A stretch of 64,000 nucleotides of DNA from Prostheceraeus crozeri (Eukaryota > Platyhelminthes > Polycladida > Euryleptidae): assembly GCA_907163375.1 (NCBI GenBank), contig CAJQUW010006985.1:496001-560000 (forward strand). Reading direction: 5' to 3'. This document shows, piece by piece, positions 34,244 through 46,320 of the stretch. The position numbers and the translations under genes were made by a program. Under the pieces are notes generated by a model. It was not told the origin of the DNA. It searched no databases and saw only the letters and a list, made by a program, of their open reading frames with translations. Positions within the stretch are counted from its first letter, which is position 1; each line of letters starts with the position of its first letter.

Positions 34244-34994
34244 TCAGAAATGAGAATCTTCCCAATTCGGAAACTTATCATTTGCAAGGCGCGCTGTCAT
34301 TAACAAATATTTTTCAAATTGTTGAGGATATCCTACAACTTGTAAAACGAAAGCAAATATCGGAGGGGCGGGGCCAGCTAGTGTATTGCTGTTAATGACT
34401 TTGCTGTCGATCAACGGTGACATGTGAATTTCAAATATGAAGAATATTGCAAAAAAGAGGAAAGTTTGATGGGATAATATTAGACATTCATCTGCTTCTT
34501 GTAGAATATTGCTATGAAAAAAATCCACGTGAGATTGTGATAATCGTTTCTTAAACTCAAGAAATCCGGAGAATGCGATGCATAAGTTGCCCTTTCCTTT
34601 ATTAACTTCCATATGAGGAGCTATGAAACATAGGTAGAGAATGACATTGGTGCCAGGTTGACAAATATTAGAATTTAAATGATAGAGCGTCATTTTAGAA
34701 TTTTTCGACAAAGGTCATGGCCTCAGACAACTTCAATTCGAAGAGTTTAAGATATTTAGTTTCATGTATGCTTACTAATAAAAATAAAGCGTAACTACAT
34801 GTGAACCAGGCGTGGACAATCTGTGGCATAATTGCGTCGCAATAGACTTGAGATAAGATCATTCTATGCTTCTTTAATTTTATATAGAGGCCCAGGAAAG
34901 TGAAACACCATGTGCATGACAAATGGTGGCCACAGAGGTGGCTTTCGTGCTGAAATATATTAATCTCTGGGATTTTTTCTGTTTTGTCTTCCAC
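34244..34994 (-). other. Two adjoining long open frames, unrecognised
   Basis: On the minus strand, a 99-codon frame (34994-34695) overlaps a 155-codon frame (34711-34244) in another phase, so about 750 bp is nearly free of stops in AT-rich DNA. The second frame has a hydrophobic run (FLFFAIFFIF) and a C-terminal stretch with PPIFAFVLQVVGYPQQFEKY. I recognise neither, and neither has a convincing start or splice sites. They may be decayed coding exons joined by a frameshift, or chance. Confidence 0.2.
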
Positions 34995-35810
34995 CCTAGA
35001 TTGCTAGCTCATGCATGCTCCGCACGAAATTTTATAGTCAATTTATTGAAATAAGAAGTCGCCATATGAGCATTCAATGGTATACATGTAATTCAAGCAG
35101 TTGACAAGCAAAATGAAGTCTTTGAAAGTTGATTCGTGACAGACAAAGTCTTCTTGGCGGACATGAGAAGAGGATATTCACAATTTTCAGGAATAATCGA
35201 TTAAATAGACGATTCAAAATTTATTTGTTAGGTCTGCACATCAGTACAAAGGGATTGAAAATCAGTGTCGGTCTCAGAAGCGGCTTGCAACATTAAATTG
35301 AAAAGTTGAAGTTAAAAAGCATTTCCTCGACTCAAAATATTCAAATAAAGCATCAATTAAATCAAAAGTTAAATCAAGATGATTTAAGAAAATCCTCACA
35401 TTGGCTATTTAAAGTTCACATTTTCATTAACTTCGTGATAGTACCTGTGCCATTTACATGTATTTGAAACCAATAATTGCGCGGACTTGCATTTCATAAT
35501 CCATCAAACGCGCATGTACAAGCATGGTAGTCATTGTTTTGTTCGGATATTACTTTTTTCCGGCGACACATACTCGAAGTACTTTCTTCGACAGCACTTT
35601 TGTTTGACGGTGGTTTTCTTCGTTAGTTTCTTTGTTCGACAGCATTAATATAAGCTGTCTTGTAGTACTTGACTGCTATTAAGATGGACACACTTGTTGC
35701 AGATACACTGAAGGATATTCCCTACATGATATTGTATGATTACTATCAGACTTCAACCTTATTTTACGCAGAGGGGAGCTTCTGGAGACCAACTGTACAT
35801 TTTATCATTT
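34995..35810. other. Unassigned AT-rich DNA
   Basis: No gene was recognised. The phrase TTCGACAGCA occurs twice, near 35588 and 35636. Confidence 0.4.
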
Positions 35811-36170
35811 TTACTCCAAAACTAAAATTGCTACGGCCTTAGTTTTGTGACTTATGGTCTCTGCACTTTTCTGACAATCAATCCAAATGTCATCTGGTTT
35901 GGATCATAGGAATTCAGAAATTTCGAGAATTTGATCTTTATTACGAAGTATCTTTTGAAAATCGAGAATTTTTGTCAATTTCGCACAAAATATAGCATAT
36001 TAATATATTCAAATTACTCATACCAATGACCAAGTTATCATTATCATGTCCAGTCATCCATAAATGCAACTATATTATCATGCGAATATTAGCAATAACC
36101 CTTAAGCATTACTCACAATAGCTTTATGAGCAATTCAGACAGTTTGATGCCACAAAAAGTGAACCCCATA
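35811..36170 (+). repeat. Repeat D, copy 2
   Basis: This is a direct diverged copy of 24117-24482 of the same length, with many substitutions. Confidence 0.7.
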
Positions 36171-36803
36171 ATTTGATGTATTTCTATATGTATATGTGCG
36201 GTAGTCTCATGCCTTCATCTCAATATGTATCTGATATCTTTGCAGACTCTTCAACTATCAATGAAATCAAAAATGCTCTTAACATTGCTTTAAGACGCTT
36301 TCATGCGATATCTGATCAAATCATTTCATTTATCAAAATCATTTACTATCAATTTCTAACAGATGTTCAAGACATAAATTTTTCGAAAGAATCGTAATTT
36401 TATATTTGAAACTGTTATTTATAGCAGGAAGATTTCAGAGTTGGCAAAACCTTAATTAACTTTATTTTTCTATATTTTGACTTATTCGTTTTTTTCAAAA
36501 CTCTACCACGCATCAACCTGTATTTCATGTACCATACCAAAACCTGATGCCATTCAAAAGATTATGCACCGATTTTGTTCAATGGTAACTTTGTAAGCGA
36601 TTAGCCATCAAATGAAATTGGCTGAGGATAGCAATGTGCAGCAATGAAAACTCCGCAAACACGAATCAAATGGTTTTTTGAGAGGTGAACAGTATTTACC
36701 ATCTCGTCTACTTAAATCCACTGTTTAACAAAGGAATGATAACCTGCATTCGAAGAGTAAAACTTGTTGAACAAAACTGTCAGAGTCTTATTATAATAAA
36801 TAT

Positions 36804-37656
36804 CATAGAGTAAGAATATAGTAGGTAGAGGGTCAACTAAAAACAAATGTCAAAAAAATGATATTTTGATATCAAAAGGTTCAATTATTGTGGAGATAAA
36901 GTTCCTACAATCTAAAATAATATTTGAACAATAGTTAAAAAGCGAAATTTTTGCAAATTATTCCTGTGCTTACATACCAGTGACTTGATGCCTCTATATA
37001 AGTAGTGTGAAACTTATTAGATGCCAAACGGAAGGAACATTCACCAGCAGTATCTTAATTATGCGGAAATTAAGCTGATTATCAAGGTAATTTCATGAAC
37101 CACATGATAGTGCAAGTCTTCATAGGAACGTTGAGATCTCATTGTGCTTTCTTGGCTGAAATTTCAAGTCTTTAATTCAAGTTTCATCGGCATGATTATA
37201 GGATTCATTAAATTTATGTTTCATTGCTTGAATCTGAAAAATATTGCGGACCCATTTGCATATTTTAAAGTAGACTATGATCATTGTCTTTGATTATTAT
37301 GTTTTGCTCTTTCAGTGAGTGGTAGGTAGTTTCTGATATGATCACGCGTAAGAAAATACTCTTGTTAATGAGGTTGAACATTGAAGTAACAGTAACCCAT
37401 CGAATTGCTAATTTAAAAAACATTTCCTTCCAAGGTTGTCATGACCCGAAGGATTTGTAAAATGCTATTCCTTTTTCTGCATTGCCATTATTATTATTCA
37501 ATTCCACGATCATTTCTTTAAAACTGTATCAATTTGCACATCTCACATTTGGTACAGGGTCTCAACTCGAAAACATTTAATAAAATCGAAACTGCATGCG
37601 CATTGGGGATGTAACTAATACTGAATTGCTGCTCTACCTGATATGCTTATTCTATG
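36804..37656 (+). mobile_element. Family C, copy 2 (853 bp)
   Basis: The ends are CATAGAGTAAGAATATAGTAG and ATATGCTTATTCTATG. Flanks ATAAATAT and ATAATTAT match at 6 of 8. It shares CTCTATATAAGTAGTGTG, AAGCTGATTATCAAGG and GATATGATCACGCGTAAG with 11811-12643, and TCTCAACTCGA with 15074-15916. It is the most diverged of the three. Confidence 0.85.
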
Positions 37657-38049
37657 ATAATTATATCAATATCCTCTCCAGCAAAGTGGTTGTTTATGCG
37701 GAGATCATTTGCATATTCTCCAACTTCGATATCATAAATGGTTTGCAATAACTTTCTCTATAAAGCAAAACTGCTGCATAGGAACAACCGAACAAGCAAG
37801 TAATCTAAATCATTAAAAATAACAAATATTTTGCTGATCTCGATATTCATATTCTGTCAATTACTGCTAAATAATATCAAATCGCTATCACACTAATTCG
37901 TTACATTTTCTACATTTCTCATGTAACGAATCCGACTTCATACAAGAGGTCATGACTTCGTCTGATTCATTATTCAACTATTCCTTTATGATTTGAAAAA
38001 GTAGCCAGTTGAGGTTTTAAGCGGCGGCGGATGAAACTGCGCAGTTATT

Positions 38050-38340
38050 TTAAACATGTCCTGCCAACATGTCATCCGTCGCCTCAAGAGAATTATTTCC
38101 ATGTCGACATGCCAAAGCGCCATGTTGGGACATCTCAACAGGAGAGGTGATGACGGAATGTGAAAGAGGCGTGTTCCCCAAAATCTGCAATCGCCTGATA
38201 AGGTGGCAGTTTATCATTTTCATCGCTCTCATTCCATCCACTCCATTCACTAAAACCCCTGAATTGCTTCTCATCAATTTGAAATTATCATCTGCTTTCA
38301 AAATGGCAAAAACAACAAAGATTAAAATTCCTGGCAGCAT
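38050..38340 (-). CDS. Candidate small secreted-type frame, 96 codons, unproven
   Basis: The minus-strand frame starts MLPGILIFVVFAILKADD, which looks like a signal peptide with a hydrophobic core at residues 4-14. The remainder is hydrophilic, with two cysteines, and ends LAGHV before TAA. A TATAAATAG lies 50 bp upstream of the ATG on the same strand. I recognise no family. The plus strand carries an overlapping 139-codon frame (38069-38488), so one of the two at least is fortuitous. No splice donor with a good consensus is obvious. It could be a single-exon gene, a first exon, or chance. Confidence 0.2.
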   Translation of the reverse strand: MLPGILIFVVFAILKADDNFKLMRSNSGVLVNGVDGMRAMKMINCHLIRRLQILGNTPLSHSVITSPVEMSQHGALACRHGNNSLEATDDMLAGHV

Positions 38341-38381
38341 AGGAAGGCTTTTGCGAATGTCACTCGAATATGCTGAAGTGC

Positions 38382-38390
38382 CTATTTATA
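38382..38390 (-). promoter_or_regulatory. TATA-box-like TATAAATAG
   Basis: On the minus strand TATAAATAG precedes, by about 30 bp, a GACATTC that could serve as an initiator, and by 50 bp the ATG of the 96-codon frame. Such AT-rich matches are common by chance in this window. Confidence 0.2.
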
Positions 38391-38563
38391 GTAATTATTT
38401 TAACAATACTATGATGACTCGGTGGCAAGAGGAGGCGCTTGCAGTTCCTCTAGCTCACTGGTTCATCAAACCTATGCTCGGTCGTTGAAGTCCCATACGT
38501 TTTAACGTGTCTTGAGTTGATTCAATCTGCTGAAATATGATTAATCATAATGATAGGATGAAG

Positions 38564-39023
38564 CATAGAAATTAATAACTATAAAACCTCTAGAATGGAA
38601 GTATATCTTCGTGCAATACACAATAGTGGCACAAAATTCGCACGCATTTCCACTTAGATACACTTGTCAACGACTGTCTCATTGGGTTCCGCCTCAGCCA
38701 CACTGAAAGCAAAGCAAACACGAGGGTCCCGAGCAAACGCGAGCAAGCGTATGTCCGCAAGCTATCAATCGCTCTGGTTTGCTTTGCTCCCTGTGTGGCA
38801 GACTACAACTGCTGCAATGGTGACTTTATATTTTTACTCCAAAGCTCTTTGATCGGAAGCGCTTGGAAAAGCTCGCAGTATGGTTGAGGCCTTAGAATCA
38901 GTCACATGCGCAATTCTAAGCTTTTCATTTGTGCTTCATGCCCCAACTTAGTTCCCATTTAATGTGCCGCAACCTTGAGTCAATTTCCATTAGTCAACTT
39001 CCGATAAACAATCTATGTCTATT
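38564..39023 (+). mobile_element. Family F, copy 3 (460 bp with a nested MITE)
   Basis: The copy starts CATAGAAATTAATAAC and ends AATCTATGTCTATT. GGATGAAG flanks both sides exactly (38556-38563 and 39024-39031), an 8-bp duplication supporting a hAT-like origin. Relative to the copies at 13328 and 18453 it contains about 200 extra bases after GACTGTCTCATTGG. Confidence 0.88.
38691..38890. mobile_element. GC-rich MITE nested in family F
   Basis: The extra block has ends GCCTCAGCCACACTG and CAGTATGGTTGAGGC. Just inside the left end GCCACACTGAAAGCAAAGC pairs with GCTTTGCTCCCTGTGTGGC at about 38781-38799. It is clearly richer in G+C than its host. The exact target duplication cannot be read because the junctions are slightly decayed. 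Confidence 0.75.
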
Positions 39024-39187
39024 GGATGAAGGCAAGTAACATGCAGCACGTGCGGTGTAATGCTTTCAAATTTACAGTCCAGGTAGCAGATCTACCTGCC
39101 CACACTGTCATTAAAATATAATTAATGCTTACTTGTCTGCTGCACATTGACTTTCTCTACAATTAGATCATGCAAGGACTTGGAGTA

Positions 39188-39589
39188 CACTGTAAACTGT
39201 GGACCGACAATTATCCTACAAAATTACTGACAAAACCAACCGACGATTGTCACCTCCAATATCCTGCGATATCCGACGAATTTGTAGGTTCTCCACCGAC
39301 ATCGAAACAGATGCTTTGTATGCAAATTAACTAAACAAAAACTGTTGAATATTGATTGATTTTTTCGATTAGTGATTGCTTGACTTTCGGGCAATCTGTG
39401 TTGTTGTGTGGCAAAACAATGACTTATTTTGACAAATTTAATTAATTACCTACATTTTGATAAGATTTAAGCTATAATTAATTTCTATTCATTTTGTCGC
39501 TTTTTGTCAGATATTGTAGGCGTCCAGTGGCAATCATCCTACAAGAACTAACAATGACCGACAAAATACATAGTCAACGATTTACAGTG
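39188..39589. mobile_element. 402-bp CACTGTAAA-family MITE
   Basis: The termini CACTGTAAACTG and CGATTTACAGTG are bordered by TA (39186-39187 and 39590-39591). Inverted similarity continues about 50 bp: ACCGACAATTATCCTACAA against TTGTAGGATGATTGCC-type sequence on the opposite strand. It is non-coding. Confidence 0.85.
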
Positions 39590-39639
39590 TAGTTCGTTTG
39601 CGATCATCGTGTACTTGAACCCACTGAGGTCTAATGTGC

Positions 39640-39800
39640 AGTTGTTGTGCTATCAAAGCAGGACACTTAAAGAGTCGGTGTGTTCGCATGCTGTTACGAC
39701 ACAAACAGTGTCGAAGAGTCGAAATGTCGACCTCTGTAGTTTCGAACCAACAACTTGTGCCACCTGGCGGGCAGCTAGTCGAGGCGCTTTATGCACTCTT
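39640..39800 (-). mobile_element. Possible tRNA-derived SINE fragment
   Basis: The minus strand has a B-box-like GGTTCGAAACT (39738-39748) preceded by CTAGCTGCCCGCCAGGTGG. It is followed by a GC-richer body with a small palindrome, CGACACTGTTTGTGTCG. The A-box is poor, so the assignment is tentative. A 163-codon frame on the plus strand spans this block; I regard it as fortuitous. Confidence 0.3.
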
Positions 39801-40796
39801 GTGATAAAGCCCTTTCTGAATGTCCGCTCCCATGATTCCTATTGTAAAAGAATCCCATTCACATTCAAATTTTTCATCGTCTTGAAATTTTCAAAACTCT
39901 TCTTGCAATTTAGCTCAGGTTCAACTAGTTATAATTGTGGAAAATTACGTGCAAATATCGGATGTTTGCAGGAATATCCATTTCAAAACATGACAGGTTT
40001 CTACGACTGTGACTTCACTGATACTAGTATAAAATATCAATTCGAATTCTTCATCCATGAATTACCAAAACAACCACCCGCAATGCAGCTGAAGAGATAA
40101 CTGACAACTAAATGCCGGATCGAGATGACCCTTCTAATAAACTTGACGAGATGTTTACATAATAGGTCCACTACTTTATTTGCCGAACACATCGCATGAA
40201 AATAGATTGTCTTTTTTCGCATTTGAATAGATTTGATGCTACGTATTTCTACATACAATGGGATGGAATAGGCCTACTTAGTAAAAGTGGAATGGATGAG
40301 CTGATTTTAGATACTATTATAGACAAGTTCAAATACTTTGCCAAAATGAAATATCGCCAATAGGTTAGGGTGCTGTCGGTCAACACCGCGGGTTTTCTGT
40401 TGGATGTCTTGCACGAATTTGATCCCAGCAAGCAGGAAATGGATACCTAGCTAATATTATATCGAGAGTATCCGCGGCAGAAAGCGTATTGAAATGCCGC
40501 CCGTTCAGCATGCAGATGAGAGACACATCTTGCTAGTTTTGTAGTTGGAAAGAGTCAGAGTTTATATGGTGTCATATTATTTTGACGTGTGAAAAATCTT
40601 TTCGATTGCTATCCAGCAGTCATCATCTTCAAGTAAGAAATTAATAATCGATTGATGTTGGCAGAGTGCAAAGCACGAGATCAGTTTGAAAATGATGTTT
40701 GCAACACGGAGATGTAGTATAATGCGATGTAGACGTGAATGGATTCCAGCGTGTCGCTCACTTGAGGCAGCTGCGGCCGGGATTCTCAGCAAAAGC
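39801..40796. other. Unassigned DNA
   Basis: No gene was recognised. A TAGGCCTA palindrome is at 40269-40276. Confidence 0.4.
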
Positions 40797-40799
40797 TGA

Positions 40800-41576
40800 T
40801 AGTCCGGGAGCTACTGACACTTTCTTCCTAAATTCGCACTCAAATGGCTTAATAGCATGAATTTGTAGATCTTGAAACGCTGAATACAAAAATCATATTA
40901 TTGAGTGTCACGGCCAGTCGCCTTCGGTTATAGGTAAGGTCCCCCATTGGAATTGATTCCCATTGGAATGCAATGGTAAAATTCAAGAAATATATTAGAT
41001 GGATTGTGAAACACTTGGCAATTTTCATGCATTTTCCTTTGCAGAAAAGAAACTATTCATCAGAATGCCATGAAATTTGAAACATGATTGAGTTCAGAAC
41101 ATCAACTTCGATATAAAAGTTGAAGTGAGTCACATGATTCAGTATTTGATGTTTGAAAGTCTCTACAAAATGATCAAAATCGCCAAAATTCAGTCAAAAC
41201 ATGAAATTTACTCATTTTGTAGAAGTTGTCAGACATCAAGTACTGAATCATGTGACTCACTTCAACTTTTATATCGAAATTGATGTTCTGAACTCAATCA
41301 TGTTTCAAATTTCATGGCATTCTGATGAATAGTTTCTTTTCTGCAAAGGAAAATGCATGAAAATTGCCAAGTGTTTCACAATCCATCTAATATATTTCTT
41401 GAATTTTACCATTGCATTCCAATGGGAATCCTTTAACCTTACCTATAACCGAAGGCGACTGGCTGTGACACTCAATAATATGATTTTTGTATTCAGCGTT
41501 TCAAGATCTACAAATCCATGCTATTAAGCCATTTGAGTGCGAATTTAGGAAGAAAGTGTCAGTAGCTCCCGTCCTA
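40800..41576. mobile_element. 777-bp fold-back element with about 370-bp arms
   Basis: Left arm 40800-41173 and right arm 41212-41576 are inverted copies that differ at only scattered positions and small indels, around a 38-bp spacer. The ends are TAGTCCGGGAGCTACTGAC and GTCAGTAGCTCCCGTCCTA. TGA flanks both sides (40797-40799 and 41577-41579). Termini of the form TAG...CTA with a 3-bp duplication match family B, although the arm sequences differ. No frame inside is meaningful. Confidence 0.92.
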
Positions 41577-41579
41577 TGA

Positions 41580-42484
41580 GCTTTGATTCCTGTACTGTTT
41601 TCTTTCAAGAATGAACTTGCACTTTGGTTCGGTATTGGCTCGCCACTCGGACAAATAATCTTTTGTGTCTAATGTGTCGCTAATCTTTTATTTCGATTTC
41701 TGCTGACCTTTGACACGGCAACCTCAAAAGCGTCCCAGAAACCCACTTACCACGAGCTTCTTTATCAGGAATTTCAATGAATTCATCATCATTTTTATTA
41801 GTAGAATCTGAAGATCTATTTGTCATATGATTGCTGGTTGAAGAAAACAGTAGAGCTATACTAAGACTTTGAATACACTGTAAACCTACGGTAAATGGAA
41901 CCTTCTAACTGCGGCTTAGATTTTTCCACGAACAGAAATTTTAGTAACTAATAAGTCAAATCGGTTGTTCAAGGAATGTTGGTCAGTGTCCATTATTCGG
42001 CTTCGGGCGCTTAATTCCACAAATCTGTAAGGGAGTAGCGATCAAACATCAACTGATTCGTGTCCGAAATGCATGCCAGAAATTTAATCACAATCGAATT
42101 CAGTAAATTGCACTGATACTGGCACATATGAGAGACATATCCACAGCTACTGTATCTGTGAGATAAACATTTGAAATACTCTAATTTAAAATGCGATGTG
42201 CCTTCCAAACAGGAAATTGACACTATACTTCAACCCGGCCGGCATATACGAGAAGATAAAGTATTCTTACTCAACGTTTTCATGTCTTGAAGAAGAATGT
42301 ACAGCTGTATGTCTCGCATAATTATCACAGTTGTCATGGAGATGAAAATGAGACCTATATCCATATCCACAATTTCCCTCGTAGATATTCAGAGATAATT
42401 TTGCTGAAATGATCGGGACATTTTATGATAGCAAACTTTACTTAAGTTACCGAAGTCCCTTCTGTTCTATTGCTTGTATTGCTA
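41580..42484. other. Unassigned DNA
   Basis: A single CACTGTAAACC bordered by TA on the left occurs at about 41877. It could be the left end of another CACTGTAAA element whose right end I cannot identify. Confidence 0.35.
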
Positions 42485-42630
42485 TAGTCCGGCGTCAGGA
42501 CGACTTTCTACAGGAAGCGAACCGAAAATGGAACCTTCACAGATTGATGCACACGTGGCTACTACAAATCTGTGCGTATGCAGAGTTCTAGTTAGTTCCT
42601 CTTCTTGTCTGACAGATGAATCAGATGAAC
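42485..42630. mobile_element. Family B, left-end fragment
   Basis: The fragment starts TAGTCCGGCGTCAGGACGAC and runs through ACCTTCACAGATTGATGCAC and CAGAGTTCTAGTTAGTTCCT, matching the first 130-150 bp of the copies at 33018 and 58340. Similarity then stops, so the rest is lost. Confidence 0.7.
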
Positions 42631-42792
42631 CATTCTTCAAGTACAGATGAATATTTTTCAACGAGACCAAAGTAGGAGTGACACGTAATGCAACCTTTTG
42701 TTTACAGAAACAGATAAGATTTATCATGGGGGACGGTAAATTCCGTTCAGATATAAAGTGACCAAAGGTAGACAAAACTTAATTTTCCAGAT

Positions 42793-42890
42793 CCGCAACC
42801 GCAACAATTCTGAAATTTCGATCTGCATCCGCATCTGCATCTGCATTCTATATCCGCACCAAATCCGCACCGAATCCACAATACAAAAAT
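42793..42890 (+). repeat. Short GATCCGCA-type reiterated tract
   Basis: The phrases CCGCAACCGCAAC, CATCCGCATCTGCATCTGC and ATCCGCACC recur at multiples of about six bases. A mirror tract GTGCGGATGCGGATT lies at about 43850-43866. The arrangement resembles subterminal repeats of hAT-like elements at 1260 and 17153, but no terminus or target duplication can be fixed. Confidence 0.4.
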
Positions 42891-43869
42891 CTTCGAAATC
42901 ATTCTGCGACTTCAGATTGAGATCAACTTGATGAAAATAAACTTTATAAACTCAATAAGCTTGAATTTGTGATTTTGTGTATTTAACAACTTTATAGGCT
43001 ATACAACCCATAAACAAGCGAATGAGTCCATGGAAAATTAAGAATTGCAAGCTTCTAGGCTACATCTAGTAATGTAGCCCGCTATTTTTTGTGATCGGGC
43101 TTCTGTACATGAATTGTTTTCACAGCTGGCAGTAGTATAAATGAGCCTCCTTTGGCTCATTTTGGAGGCATTTTTGATCATTTAAGTGCAAAGGTCAAGC
43201 TATTAAACTTAGAACTCTCACTTCAAAGTGCTAATAAGCTTGTTCACACGGACATAACCTAGTATACACATTCACATCCACAGGTGCTGTCCTGAGTAAA
43301 CCGTATTTAGGACTCCTTACTTATCATGACGATTACTCAAAACATACATGACAGCACAGTTATTCTCACTTAGCTATTGTAAACCTTTATTTCATTTATT
43401 GTGTTATTCAGCTTACGCATTTCTTTTAGTACGCACGCTCAAAAGCATCTTACAAACAAAGTTATACTTGTAAACTTTTCTAAGTGAACCTGAAACCTCC
43501 TGCATATCCTAGCTTTACTCAGGATAGTTTTAGACCCATCTTTGCGCCGGAATGACCGCAGTAATGTGCTATCTGCATGTATTTATCTGAGTATATTGAA
43601 TCATGAAAAGTCATTCGTTTCACAGTGCAGCCTACCTACATGTAATGTATAGGGCCCATGCAGTGCCGGTATTACTGTGTTGATATGGAAATTGCTTGAA
43701 GCTCATTCTAACTCGAGCTTGCTGGTACAGTGTAAACAAATTAGTAGAACTTCTTTGAGCTTGTACTATTTCATTATGCTCCGAAAGCAAAATGGATCGT
43801 TCATTTGTTGATTAAGCCTCCTACTTGCAACATTCAACAATTCATCTGTGCGGATGCGGATTGTCCACC

Positions 43870-46320
43870 TTGAAAGTGAAGTCCACAGCATTATCAGACA
43901 CATCACACCATAAGGCCATACATTTAAAATTGCAGACTTCCAACGCAATGAATTTGTAGCTGTAAAAGCTATTTCCTCATTTGCGTCTATTGTTAACTTG
44001 TAGCGTTCAAAGTAAACGATTAATCTTTCGTAGTAAAGCGCATGGTTTCGGAGTTAGAATTCTGCTTTTAGCTACCAATGTAATGTAACTATTGTCCTGT
44101 ATACGCTTTCGCATCATTTTGCTATTCTGTTTTGTAGTCGCATTCGTGGTACTGCCGATTTTAGTGTAGCTTCGAAATCTACACGTAGGGCCTGCACATC
44201 GAATGTACATGTACGAAATATCTGCAGAAGATAATTTGGTAAATATTTTGCATCTGTGTTAGAAAATGTGCTTACGATTGGCTGATTTAAAACATTAGAT
44301 GCACAAATCATCTGCATGAAAAACTAGTATTTACTTTTCTGGCAAGTCTCTTTTCTCTTTTCCAATGTAATTTTCGATGAAGCTTCTTTTTGCATCAAGG
44401 TTGGCAGTGTTTTAAACAAATAGTAAAAGACGTTTTAGACGCACGAACACGAAAGAAAAATCGCCTTTTTGAAAATGCCACGAAAATTCTTTTTCAAATA
44501 TATAGTCCTCCGCAATGCAATTCTGATCTGTGGAAATAGAGCTTAATGTCATTTCTCGTCCATGATCATAGAATTAATTTACAAACTCTTCTATAGTGCT
44601 TGGCAAATGTATTTCATATTGATACTTAATCGCATTAACTGGTTCGGATTTAAAAGCAGTATGATCGGCTCTCTCATCTCAAAACCACTTTGCACTTCCC
44701 ATTGACATTGTGAAGTGAACACCGAGTTTGCTCACTGTGCTAATTACATTATGCTTTGTTTAATTTGATTTCACTGCGATATACAAATGTGATCCCGATT
44801 GGACTTTGTTTTCCATAGCAAACAAAAATAGAGTTATTCGTCCTTTATGCAGAGGACATGAAAGATCATTTGTCGCTCTAGCTCCAAGAATGTAACTTTA
44901 TTCAAACATGTGTTCTACATGCAATGATTCACTTCTACATACAAATACCCTGGGCGACCGCAAAGAAACACTGTTAGGCTAGCAGATCTCTAACATGATT
45001 CTGTGAGCGATTTTTTATGACAAGTCATATTTTGCCACATTTTTACGGTAAAATAATATTGTCATATTTTCTGTGTCCTATCATACTTTGTCATATTTTG
45101 GTCATTTTTCTGTAGTTTTAGACTGTTAGACTGGAAGAGAGGATAGAAAATGACCGATGCTTGCAGAATGACGCAATTTTGGTTTTCTCAACAGCGCGAT
45201 GCAGTCTGAGGACAGTTCCAATGCATGTAATGCCTACAGATATGAATGGTACCGGCGGGATTGGCTCGTTTGTCGTGAGCCTGTCCTTGTCAGCCAACCG
45301 CTGCTTCGGTAGAGTGTTCTCCTCCATGTTGAAGAAGATGCTATGCAAAGACAGACCCTTTTTTAACATCATATTAAGTAAATTACATTAGTGTTTTGTA
45401 CAACAAGCTGTCAATGGGTATACTAAAAGTTTGAAATAAATCATTTTTATTTGTCGTAAATTGAACTCTTTATCTTTTTGCCTGAAAATGGAAACACAAT
45501 TTTTGCTATATTTCAAGATTAAATCTTACTAAATAACAATTTAATATAGGTCATATTTTTTACAGTTCTAGGTAATAAAAAATTGACCTAATTTTCACTC
45601 ACCTATTGAAATTTGTCACTGTTTCTGTGCAGTCGCCCTTGATTTCCATGTGCTGATTTGCTCTCACAGGCTTGTTGGTGCAAACTTCATGTACATGGTC
45701 TTATACACCCATGATGTCGGTCAAACCACTCCATCCAGATCACTATTATAAGATTATCTGTGTGAATTATCGCGAATGGACACTTTGGATCAAGTATTGA
45801 TCAGTGGATAGCAAGCTGTCCTTGATTCATGTTTTCTTTGTTTTTTTGGCTTACATGATTCAGTACATCTCACTTCTTCAGCAACAGCATGTCCAGAGCT
45901 TGTTTTCTTCGAGAGAATTTCAATGTCATTTGTCTACATTTTGACTTCATCATTCATGTTGTTACGATATCGTATTTTTAAGCCGGGTCAAGACACCAAT
46001 CAATTTTTGCAGCACTAGTGCGCTCGTTGGGTCATTGTTTCAGGGAGCGTAAAGTTTATCGATACAAAAAAAGGAATAGCGAATTTTATTTGCAAAATTT
46101 AGAACATTTATAAAAGTTGCCTCTTGACTGTGGTTTGACCGATGACCTTCAACCAAGTTGTTTATCTAATCTTCATTGATGAGATCAATAATTTAGTGCA
46201 TGGCTTATTGAGGTTGTTCTGTTGATTCAAAGGTTTAAAAGTCCGTCAGTGGAGTGTATTTGGCAAAATAGACCAGGTGAGCATAAACGCCCTGCTAATG
46301 AAGTCACGCCGCCTGATCTT
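43870..46320. other. Unassigned AT-rich DNA
   Basis: No gene was recognised. Around 45020-45110 the phrase GTCATATTTT recurs several times as a loose low-complexity tract. Confidence 0.4.

Noticed and set aside
38069-38488. 139-codon plus-strand frame
   Set aside because: It is not similar to any family I know and it overlaps the minus-strand signal-peptide frame; no evidence favours it.
39609-40100. 163-codon plus-strand frame, cysteine-containing
   Set aside because: It has no recognisable domain or good start and it crosses a SINE-like tRNA head on the opposite strand, so it is more likely fortuitous.
41877-43731. Possible 1.85-kb element between CACTGTAAACC and a TACAGTGTA
   Set aside because: The ends share only about seven bases and the inner sequences do not pair.
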